64,000 bases of DNA from Prunella strophiata (taxonomy: Eukaryota > Chordata > Aves > Passeriformes > Prunellidae). Of the stretch, positions 27,001 to 37,275 are shown piece by piece. Under the pieces are notes generated by a model. It did not search any database. It saw only the letters and a list, made by a program, of their open reading frames with translations, and was not told the origin of the DNA. The position numbers and the translations under genes were made by a program. The stretch is taken from NCBI GenBank assembly GCA_036583965.1, contig JAZBQD010000019.1, forward strand, positions 6,022,530 to 6,086,529, read 5' to 3'. Every line of letters begins with the position of its first letter. Positions within the stretch are counted from its first letter, which is position 1.

Positions 27001-29619
27001 TGCATGTGTGTGTGTGGGGAATAAAAAAAGAAACATCAGCGCATTCTGACGGAGTCGCGTCCCCACTTAACTTAATGACAGACACCCACCCATTTCACAG
27101 GGGTCAAGATTTCAGTATCCTGTGTGTGGGTGATCTGTCAGTAATGCTGTCCTTGTTACAGCAGTAGCTGAACTCCTGTTGGCATAGCAGGCTACAGGGA
27201 ACTGCCAGTTAGCAGCTCTGTCACTTGCGCTCCCTTCATGCTAGTGCGAGCGTTTGATTGCTATCTTGATTAGCCAAGAAGGCTTCATGTTCCTGGAATG
27301 TCCCTGGAATTAGTGCTGAAAGAAAATGAGGGAAGAGTCTCTCAAACTGGACAGTCTCACATCCTTGTCTTGGGTCTCATCTTACATGAAGGTCTGCCTT
27401 ACCTTCATCACCTCTCCTCTTCCCTCTCCTCTTAAACCCTGTAGGCACAGAGCCACCCCTGACTCATACTGAAATTCAAACCTTTCCAAGCTTGTCTCTG
27501 TATTATCTGGGCTCTAGTACACTAGAGGAAAATAAGCATGGGATGAGAAATTGCTATTGTGACCCTTGGGAAAGAAAGAGCAAGACGGAAACAGCCATTT
27601 AACACTGACTTCATACCCAATGAATTGAAACTCTAGAGCTGTCAAGACTCTCTAGACACTTTGCTCAAATAATTTTCTGAAGATGTCTGTTCAAACAAAC
27701 CTCTGCAGAGGATGGTTTCACCTGTGCATAGATGCTCTTTTATCACTCTACTCTTCAGGGCTTTGTGGGGTTTATTCCTTCCAGGACTTTCTTTTGCTTG
27801 GTGCCATACAGACAAAATTCCCTCTCTCAGAATTATCAGTAGGAGCTGGAGGTAGAAAACAAGAATAGTTCATCCTCCAAGCAACTAGAAAATAAAACAT
27901 TTTTGAAGCACTGCATCCACTGTGAAAGCATTAATTCCTTCAGCAGAGGCTCTCTAACTAATGCCTGCATCCCAGTTGTGCTGGGCTGAGGTTCAGAGTT
28001 CTCACTAAAACCAACAAAATCTCTCATGTTTCTCAAATACCTGATCTGTGTACTTCCTTCACAACCTATTCTAAATACAATGCTGATTTCCTGAGACAAT
28101 TTGCATCTATTTTCTTACTCTCTGGTCAAGGTCTTGATAAACTTCTAGATAAAGTGATGCATGTTGGGACTCAAAGCTGCTCTTTCCTGCTTACAGGGGA
28201 CTCTTGACTAAACTTTTGTGGCACTGCAAGCTTGACATGGACTGTATCTTTTTATTCTTCACACCTGTGAAACTTCTGACATGAGTAAAATGTTTCCTAT
28301 TTTACAGCTTCAGAGTGTTGCCAATAAAAAAGGTTATGATTCAAGCTAGAAATAGCACTTTGAAAACTTGCATTTCTTCAGCTGAAAAGTAATGCTGTTT
28401 TTGTTGAGAATGCTCTTCTGCTCTATGAATCTGTTTTAAAACTTGGAAAAACTGGGAAAGCTTTTCAGGCAGTGCTCTTTTAAGCCCTGCATAGGTTGGA
28501 TTTTGTCTTCCATGTTCTTACTTCTGCATTTCCTGTGTTTTTTTTAACTTTGTATACATAGCAATGCCCCATTGTCACTAAATTTGCCAAACATGATGTG
28601 CAGGTGCTGCAAAGGTTCCTCATCTCCTACTGAAGCTTTAGATCTGAGCTCTAAAGTCACCATTTCTAGACTCACACAGGCCATTTCCAGTTAAAATCCC
28701 TTCCATGTTCTTTCCATTGGGCATCTCTGGCTGCACCTTGGATCAGGAGAGCAGAATTCCCACATCCTGGAGATGCCTCCATTGGCATTGCTGTCTGTGT
28801 GTATTTGTTGGGGGTTTTCCCTGATCCTCCTTTGTGATATGCAAATGATACACAAATGATAGGTACTGATAGCAATGTTTTGACCACAATAGTGTTGAAA
28901 TATGGGAGCACATAGCTTTTCTTCTGAAGAAGAATGCACCAAAAAGCTGATTTTCCACTTGTAGCTTTGGCTTAATGTGGGGCAGCATGTGAAGAAGAGA
29001 TTGTTTCTTGAAATTTCATAATGTTAATCTTACTCACTGGAGGTTAGGATTTGTAATTTAAAACTGGCAAAATTTTTGATGAACAAACTATAGTTCTTTC
29101 TCTCAGGAAAGAGATGGATTTATAAGGAGAAACAAGAAGTAACAACATAGCTCATTATTTTACCCCAAAATCTTTAAGAGGTAAAGAAAAGCAGGGACTT
29201 AGCATTGGTATGGCATGGAATACATGGCAAAAGTAAGTCCCCCTTGATGTGGATAATGTCTGATAGATTAATTAATGTTAGATTGAGTAGATAGAGAACA
29301 AAATAAGAGAGAATATGAAATGACAGGTCTGGAATTCAGGCATTTTTTCCAAAGGACTATCTTGTTTAATGTGGGATCTTTTTAGACTAAATGAAGGATC
29401 TTGGTAATATACAAGATATTGTGCAATATTTTTTCATTATAGAATATTGCTGCAATTAAGTAAACATATTTTAATATTATTGTGACACAAACTAATGCAC
29501 TTATCCTAACCAATTGAATACTCCATATCTGTCAGATTATATGCAAAATACATAGTTAATAAGTAAACATGAAGATGAAAAGGGGATTTTGGAGCTGTTT
29601 CTGAAAATGATGTGGCACC

Positions 29620-29925
29620 TTGCCTGCTGCTAATCATGTTTCTAACACAATGGGGTTTGGGCTGGAGTTAGTTTAAACAAATTCTTGTGAGGCTGATTAG
29701 CTCAGTTTGTTTGGTTTATGTGAACACACTTCTCTAACAGCTTTGGTCCTATTTAACAGGCAAGGGGTTATCAGTCTGAGAAATAAGCTAATAAACTGAA
29801 GAAATAATTAGATCTTTCTAAGCAGACAGATGGCAGGGTCATGTCCTTTGATACCGAGAATGCCAACAAGCTTCTCTAGTTTTGCAATTAGATTGTTTCA
29901 TCTGATAATTAAAAAAAATTACAAA
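29620..29925. promoter_or_regulatory. Candidate conserved noncoding element
   Basis: Unique AT-rich sequence with repeated TAAT and AATTA cores (for example GAAATAATTAGATC and GCAATTAGATTG) and no repeat landmarks. It has enhancer-like texture only; alignment is needed to support it. Confidence 0.25.
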
Positions 29926-30540
29926 TACAAACCTAAAAATAATAGCCGAAAAAACCCAAACAAAACAGATCATGCTATAAATCTTGGGTTTTTTCCTCTA
30001 TAGGCAATCTTTACTGTAGCAACATTTTAACCATGATCTAAAGCCCAATAAAGCTATTAGTGGCATCCTAAGTACCAAGCCAGACAGAATACTGGCATGC
30101 TGTTAATAAATAAATAAAAAGGAAAAAACCCCAAAACTTCAGGGTTATGAAAGCTTCCTTCAAAGGCTAAACTGTTTAAGCTCATCACTTTTAGGAACTA
30201 GGTCTGCCGTTGGAAGGCAGGGAGGAGAATATGGACTGGTTGAGAAAACGTGCAAACCACTAGAATAGCAGCAGAAAAACATTTGCATTTGTGCTGGATT
30301 TGTGTGTGCTGAGTTCATAAGAGGACACTGGCTGGGAGGGGGCCACAGAGAAGGCCAGGGCAGCACTGCCTGCAGAGGAGGGGACAGGAAGGGTCCTGGC
30401 CACCTTGGTGTAGTCAGAGTTGAGTACAAAGTGGGTTGGAAAGGTCTGAGCAGTACCAAAGACGAGTTACCAATTTGCTTATTGCTGAATGGGTAATATC
30501 ACAGCCTTTTAAATGGGATATTGGCCCTTTTCTTGCAAGT

Positions 30541-30906
30541 CATAGAACCATAGAACAGTTTGTGTTGGAAGGGACACCTTTAAGACCTTCTTGTTCCACC
30601 CCCCTGCCATGGGAAGGGACACCTTTCACTGCTCTAAGCCCCATCCAACCTGGCCTGGGACACAGAGATGGGGCATTCACAGCTTCTCTGGGCAACCTCT
30701 TCAAGTAACTCACCACCCTAAAGAATTTCTTCCTAATCTCTAATCCAACCCTGCCCTCTTTCAGTTTGAAGCCATTCCCTCTCATCCTGTCATAGCATGC
30801 CCTTGCCAAAAGTCCCTCTCCAGCTCTTGTATCCCCTTTAGGTACTGACACATGCTCTAAGGTCTCCCCAGAGCCTTCTTTTATCCAGAAAAAAACCCCA
30901 AACAAA
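30541..30906 (-). mobile_element. CR1 LINE 3' fragment, reverse orientation
   Basis: Starts with CATAGAACCATAGAACAGTT, the reverse complement of the CR1 terminal ATTCTATG repeats. It continues through GTTGGAAGGGACACC, CCATCCAACCTGGCCT, CACCCTAAAGAATTTCTTCC and GGTCTCCCCAGAGCCTTC, the familiar CR1 order on the minus strand. The 5' end of the element fades into A/C-rich simple sequence near 30890-30930. The ORF of 138 codons on this strand is CR1 3' sequence in a chance frame. Confidence 0.93.
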
Positions 30907-33900
30907 CAAAAAAAAGGAAAAAAAAAAAAAAAAGGTTCAAAAGTGCTGCATCCCAAAGAGGAGGTTAAAACTGTGGTAGTTAATTCACAGAGACCTCTTG
31001 GTCATTGGATGAGGTTCAGAAGGGAGTAAAAGGCTGCCACTGAGAAAGAAACATGGCAATGTTTAATTCTTCATAGCTGCCATTTATAGCCATAAGAAAC
31101 AGTATTTAGGAGACTTGAAGCTCTTACAGACATGGGATAATGTGATTTTAGAGCTTTATGTACCAAACTGCACCTATTTACAGTCTTTGCCATGCTTTGT
31201 TCCCTACATAGTAGTAAATTTCTGTTTGTAGAACAGTTTATCAAACCTTTCAATCATTAAAATAATTCCCTACGCACCTCAGAAATGTTCTATAATGACT
31301 ATAAAGAAGAAAAAAATCTTTACTTTCTTAAAATAACTTGGAGTGTAGAAAGCTTTGAGTTCAGTATCACAGTCTCTGCCTTACTTTCACTGATTCTGCT
31401 ATTGACTGAGTGTAATGGATTCACTTGGTACTTTATCGAAATAGATTCAAACAGCAGACTGGCTCAAGACTCAAGTCTTTTGTTTTACCAGGAATTACAC
31501 AATTGGATCTATCAGTCTACTTTTGAAATATGGGAAGTTATCTTTTTAATTGCCTTGATCACTACTGTTCTGTGGAAAATTAGTATTTCAATGGATTTCA
31601 CCCAGTTTATCACAATGCCTCTTTCCATACTAGGTTTTGAAATAATAGTGAAGATCCTAAGATATAAGTAGCTTTGGAGGGTTGTGGGTGACCACAAAGC
31701 CTATTCCCTTTCTGGAAATGTAGCCTTTTTAAGCTTAATTCAGAGTTGATGGTAAGAGATGTGATCCTCTGAGGCTGCATCAGGACATCTGAGCTAGATC
31801 TGCCTCTCCAGGAATCTGTTTCTCTTCACTGACTGCAGATGAAGCTTGGGAACCTTTTCTCCTTGTGCTGACATGAGCCTTTGAATAACTGCTGAAGACT
31901 TCATAACTTTTTTCCTCCTAATGAGGTCCATTAGTGCAATTTAAATCTCATTAAGCTAATTGTAGTCTGTTAGACTACACATCTCTGAAAATATGTTTAA
32001 AAAACATGAGGGATGTTTAACTCATCAGCATGTTATATGAAGTACTCAATTAATATTCGAGTAAATTTCCCTTGCAGTTATGCTTGTATCTGGAGCAGTT
32101 GGGCTGAGGGGATATTCACCATAAAACATCAGTGAAGTATTGTGAAGTAATTGCCCTTTTCTATCAAATATAGCAGTGTTCTTCCTAGAAAATTAACCCC
32201 TTGGAGTGGTGGAAAGATGAAATAATGTTCTTGAAATATGTTCATTCAGGGGATGGGTCTATATATCCAAGTTTTCTGTCTGTCAAAATACAAATTGGAG
32301 TGCCCTGGCTTCTGGGATCCCTCCCAGATGCATTGACATGAATGCTGCTGCCTACCTGTAAATGAGTGCATTCCATTTCTATAAGACTGAATTTCTCTAA
32401 GAGGTCTCCCAAAGCAGAGGCACCCCAAATCCCTGCTCAGCTTAGGAAAAAATCTTGGCTACCATCAAAGGCTATACGACAGAAATAGAAATGCCGGCTC
32501 TCCTGCGTTAGAAAGCTCTTTGACACATTCGTGTTACTGCAAAAACTTCTCAGATCTTTGTTTCTCCAAAGACTTGTCAGGCTTGAGCCTTGAATGAATT
32601 CCTGCTGGGAAAGGTTGGATTTGCTCCCTGCAGGCAGCCAGACGTGGTGCAGGACCTGTTTCTCACACTGGGGAAGGAAGTGAGGGCCCTTCCAGAGATT
32701 TTTTGCCAGCAATATGCTGGGTTTGGCAGGGCAACGCCAGCCAGCCCTGTTGTTCCTGGGGAATGAAGCAAGCTCTCAGGCACTCAGATCTTATTTCATG
32801 CAGGTTTTTGTAGGTCAGAGCTCACATGGTTCTGACTGGGAGTGTACTGGAGCTGTGTGTTCCCAGCCTTCACCTGGTGAGGAACTGGCCTCTTCCTTCT
32901 CCACCTTTTTCTTCTGGAGTATGTCTGTGCTCTGGCCCACTTGGATCAGTACAAAAAAATCAATGTCCTCTAGAAATGGCAGTGGGTGCAGATCAGGTTA
33001 ACAAGAGACTCAAATAAGAATTGGTGGGATTGATTTTTTTCTCATATAAAACCAGAAAGTCTCCAGTTTTTCATGCTGAAGTTATCGCTACCCCATCCCA
33101 GCTCACCTGCATTGACACTAAAACTTCTGCAAACACTCATGGAGAACTCAGACACTAGAAACTTAACTTCTTTCTTCCTTTCTTTCCTCCATGTTGTGTA
33201 GTCACTTGACTTCCCAGATCTGAATCTTAGTCATTGGTACAAATCCTTCTTGTGATTGTACCCTACTGGGCTAGTGAAGTCTGAAATTAATGGAAGTGGT
33301 GAGTTACAGGGAAGGATTTTGACATCTGAGAAAGACCTGTGAGAGAAGGCTGTTCTAATTAGTAAAACTTGTGATTAAAGTAAGTATGGAGTAGGGAATG
33401 AGAGAATAGAGGTTGCTGCAGCAACAATAAGCTGTGCGGGTGCTAAATGTGCTGATTGAACTCCTTGGAGAAAATGGATCCTAACAATTTATTGCTGACA
33501 AAAAGTGGTTTAGATGGAATATTGAAGTTTAACATGTTTTGGGTATATGGAAATGTTGCTTGTGGCTTTCAAGGTGGGAGAGTCACTCTCCATTCCTCTT
33601 AGCAATGGAGGAAATGAATGTTGAATTTGGGGGTTGCAACAGGAGTAGAAATTGGAGAGCAATAAAGCTTCCAAAATCAGGATGATAGATTAGTGCAGTG
33701 TTTGGTATCAAATATTGTAATGGTTGGTAAATTTCCAATGGAAAAACAGCTATAAAATAGAGTTGTGTGTTTCCTGCAATGACACAAGAAATGTGCAGCT
33801 ACTCTTTGGGTTATGGGAACACTGAAAAATAGGGGTTGGGAGGTGACTCCCACCACCACTGATGTGGCTGGAGACCAAGAGCAGTAACAGGAGGGTTACT

Positions 33901-35371
33901 GTCAGCCAAAGCTGTTTTCATTTTTAATACTCCCTCTATTTCAAGAGCAAGGATTTTGTTGTTGTGGTTGTTTATTTAAATCGGAAGATGCTCCTTGCAT
34001 CATATCTTTCCAGAGAGGAAGAGTGAGAATAAACTATTGACAAAGTCGGTCAGGTTCCTTGGTATGGTACCAGAAAGCATCACAAATGAGCTCCAATAAA
34101 TGAAAAAAGCAATGAGGGGAAATGTGGAGGGCATGGAGGAGAAACACCCTGTGAAGGAGGAGAAACATCAAAGTAGTTCTAATCTGGGAAGACTGCAGGA
34201 GGTAACATGACTTTAAGAACTAGTAAGGGAGATTAGGCAAATGTCAGGGAGCTTTTTTTGCTCTTTGAGATTGTTTTCTTCTTTTCTTTCCTTCCAATGA
34301 GAAGAAGTTTCATCTGGAGAAAATGCTTTGTTGACAACAACGAGGCTGGACTTAAGTTCGGGAGGTCAGGTCCTCATCAGATTTTCATCTTTCAGTCATA
34401 ATTCAGAGGAGACATGAAACTGAACCGAAAGAAATCTGTTTGAGAACACCACTGAGAAAAACATTGAGCTGTGTCTCTTATGATCCAGTCAGGCATATCT
34501 TTGAAGCAATAAACATTCCCCCATGGAGGGAGGAATTGGTATGCGATATGATTTAACTTTATCATCTGCGTCTCTTTGACTCCTGGGGCACCGAACAGGA
34601 TGAGTCTCTGTCCTCATTGCTCTTCCTCTGACCTTACAACTCCTGGGTCACTGTCTAGGAAAGGGTTTTTAATTCATGCACTCTTGTACAGAAGGCAGAA
34701 ATTAGGTAGACACTCAGCTGCTAAGTGCAGAAGGCTTCACCTGAATTTTGATTTCCCTGATGTCTTTTCTGTTTCTGCAATCCCAGGTTAGACCTGTGTC
34801 CAAGAGTGTGGCAGTTTGACACGTGTCCTCCTGGCTTTGAGCATCGCTCACTCAGCGCATCGAGGTGCGAACCCTCGAGCAAAGTGGAACTGCAGCAGGG
34901 GATTTTATCCTTTGAACAGCATTTTTATGCACTTGCAGATCTTACCATCACACTTGTGCCCTTGTAGCTTCTGGTCTCAAAATGCTAGGGCTCTATCTGA
35001 TGCAATGTTTGAGCTCAGCTGGGGCATTTCTGAGGCTTTGAAAAACGCGATTTGGGTTCTCTCCCAAATATCTTTTGTCTTTTACTGGTGGATTCTAAAG
35101 AAAAACATCTTATATGAAGGTACTTCACCTTGATTGAAAGAACTCAAATGCAAGGGTGCTGCCATATTTACCTTGGACTAAACTTTCCATATGTTTTGTT
35201 CATTTCTTTTTGAACTTCAGCTTCCAGTCTTTCCATCTTATTTTGCTCCACTGTCAGGCACTCCAGCTGTATCTGAAATCTGCCCTCAGAAGCATCAAGA
35301 ATAGGTGCAATGCCAGTCCTCTCAGCAGACACTAAAACGTAATGTAAGTGAAACAAGGCGAACCATTTATT

Positions 35372-35395
35372 AAAAAAAAAAAAAAAAAAAAAAAA
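35372..35395. repeat. A24 homopolymer
   Basis: Uninterrupted A24 followed by GAGAG. No retrocopy body was recognised upstream. Confidence 0.9.
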
Positions 35396-35559
35396 GAGAG
35401 ATATGTACATGTGCATCCACTGCCTGATTTGAAACTTCCCCCAGGTGAATAAAAGGACTGGCACATGATCGATGTATATTTGTTCCTCCCTATTCCTGTC
35501 TTTAATAATATCAAAAAAAAGAATTTGAAGGTATAAATATGCAAGAATTTTTTTCCAGT

Positions 35560-35780
35560 TATTTTTTTATATCACAAGGCACGATAAGAAAAGATACTTT
35601 AGGTGAGGTATTTTAATAATGGCCCTTTTTCAGTTGTTGATGATTGAAAACCAGCAACATAAGGTACAAAACCTGTCCATGAGGCAGCTCTAATAATTAC
35701 TAGCACAAGCTGTCATGCTATATTAAAACATTATTAAGTTAGGGGAATAAAATCAGCACGAGTTGTTTATCAGCTTGCTT
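35560..35780. promoter_or_regulatory. Candidate conserved noncoding element
   Basis: Unique AT-rich stretch (CTCTAATAATTACTAGCAC, GTCATGCTATATTAAAAC) between a short poly-A region and the 20-bp minisatellite. Its homeodomain-type cores are dense and no repeat signature is seen. Confidence 0.25.
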
Positions 35781-35920
35781 ATGTATCTTGGAACAAGTGG
35801 AAACAGACTGTTTAAGGGTTTTCACAGCAGTTTGAGAAGGCTACAATTCTTTCTTTGGGTGGATTGTCCATACTGGAATTTGCGTACGCAGAGCTGTGCA
35901 GAACTTTGCCTTCTCCCAAG

Positions 35921-36661
35921 GCCTGGCTGTGCCCAAAGCAGCCTGGCTGTGCCCAAAGCAGCCTGGCTGTGCCCAAAGCAGCCTGGCTGTGCCCAAAGCA
36001 GCCTGGCTGTGCCCAAAGCAGCCTGGCTGTGCCCAAAGCAGCCTGGCTGTGCCCAAAGCAGCCTGGCTGTGCCCAAAGCAGCCTGGCTGTGCCCAAAGCA
36101 GCCTGGCTGTGCCCAAAGCAGCCTGGCTGTGCCCAAAGCAGCCTGGCTGTGCCCAAAGCAGCCTGGCTGTGCCCAAAGCAGCCTGGCTGTGCCCAAAGCA
36201 GCCTGGCTGTGCCCAAAGCAGCCTGGCTGTGCCCAAAGCAGCCTGGCTGTGCCCAAAGCAGCCTGGCTGTGCCCAAAGCAGCCTGGCTGTGCCCAAAGCA
36301 GCCTGGCTGTGCCCAAAGCAGCCTGGCTGTGCCCAAAGCAGCCTGGCTGTGCCCAAAGCAGCCTGGCTGTGCCCAAAGCAGCCTGGCTGTGCCCAAAGCA
36401 GCCTGGCTGTGCCCAAAGCAGCCTGGCTGTTGCCCAAAGCAGCCTGGCTGTGCCCAAAGCAGCCTGGCTGTGCCCAAAGCAGCCTGGCTGTGCCCAAAGC
36501 AGCCTGGCTGTGCCCAAAGCAGCCTGGCTGTGCCCAAAGCAGCCTGGCTGTGCCCAAAGCAGCCTGGCTGTGCCCAAAGCAGCCTGGCTGTGCCCAAAGC
36601 AGCCTGGCTGTGCCCAAAGCAGCCTGGCTGTGCCCAAAGCAGCCTGGCTGTGCCCAACGCA
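35921..36661. repeat. 20-bp minisatellite, 37 units
   Basis: The unit GCCTGGCTGTGCCCAAAGCA repeats 25 times perfectly (35921-36420). One 21-bp unit with an inserted T follows (36421-36441), then 11 more units, the last with one A-to-C change (AACGCA). A partial unit follows at 36662-36670. Each unit contains the inverted pair GGCTG/CAGCC, so it can fold into a short hairpin. There is no CpG in the canonical unit. The frames it holds open on both strands repeat every 60 bp (20 residues) and are artefacts, not proteins. Confidence 0.97.
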
Positions 36662-36738
36662 GCCTGGCTGGTTGGCCCCAGGACCCCCCCACCTTCGGCG
36701 GGTTCGGGGCTGCAGCGATGGAGTGAGACCACCTCCCT

Positions 36739-36760
36739 ACACCTTCCTTACACCTTCCTT
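36739..36760. repeat. Two 11-bp direct repeats at a gap edge
   Basis: ACACCTTCCTT occurs twice in tandem (36739-36749 and 36750-36760), followed by a degenerate ACAACACC and then the gap. This suggests a second tandem array begins here and continues into the missing sequence. Confidence 0.7.
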
Positions 36761-36775
36761 ACAACACCATCCCTG

Positions 36776-37275
36776 NNNNNNNNNNNNNNNNNNNNNNNNN
36801 NNNNNNNNNNNNNNNNNNNNNNNNNNNNNNNNNNNNNNNNNNNNNNNNNNNNNNNNNNNNNNNNNNNNNNNNNNNNNNNNNNNNNNNNNNNNNNNNNNNN
36901 NNNNNNNNNNNNNNNNNNNNNNNNNNNNNNNNNNNNNNNNNNNNNNNNNNNNNNNNNNNNNNNNNNNNNNNNNNNNNNNNNNNNNNNNNNNNNNNNNNNN
37001 NNNNNNNNNNNNNNNNNNNNNNNNNNNNNNNNNNNNNNNNNNNNNNNNNNNNNNNNNNNNNNNNNNNNNNNNNNNNNNNNNNNNNNNNNNNNNNNNNNNN
37101 NNNNNNNNNNNNNNNNNNNNNNNNNNNNNNNNNNNNNNNNNNNNNNNNNNNNNNNNNNNNNNNNNNNNNNNNNNNNNNNNNNNNNNNNNNNNNNNNNNNN
37201 NNNNNNNNNNNNNNNNNNNNNNNNNNNNNNNNNNNNNNNNNNNNNNNNNNNNNNNNNNNNNNNNNNNNNNNNNNN
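36776..37275. other. Assembly gap, 500 N
   Basis: Exactly 500 N, a placeholder size. It lies 115 bp after the 20-bp minisatellite and directly after the start of another short tandem repeat. Frames that run through it have no meaning. Confidence 0.97.

Larger units (their letters stand above)
22583..30540. other. Intergenic, no gene recognised
   Basis: About 8 kb of mostly unique DNA. It holds a GRE-like inverted repeat (22881-22895), an AAT tract (24051-24072), a short TG tract near 27005 and a candidate conserved stretch near 29.7 kb. The frames of 125-142 codons at 22.8-23.5 and 26.7-27.1 kb show no recognisable domain. Confidence 0.55.
30907..35920. other. Intergenic, no firm gene
   Basis: Mostly unique DNA. 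It includes a 128-codon membrane-like frame at 31285-31671 (see findings), an inverted repeat at 31961-31979 and an A24 run at 35372-35395. Nothing matches a known exon of PRKCH or HIF1A. Confidence 0.5.

Noticed and set aside
34832..34884. tRNA-like T-arm and B-box (CGAGG-TGCGAAC-CCTCG) with a weak A-box upstream
   Set aside because: The acceptor stem does not pair and no anticodon arm is found. It is most likely a chance match or an unrecognisably old tRNA-derived fragment.
35921..36661. CRISPR-like look of regularly repeated 20-bp units
   Set aside because: The repeats are directly adjacent with no unique spacers, and the sequence is vertebrate. It is a minisatellite.
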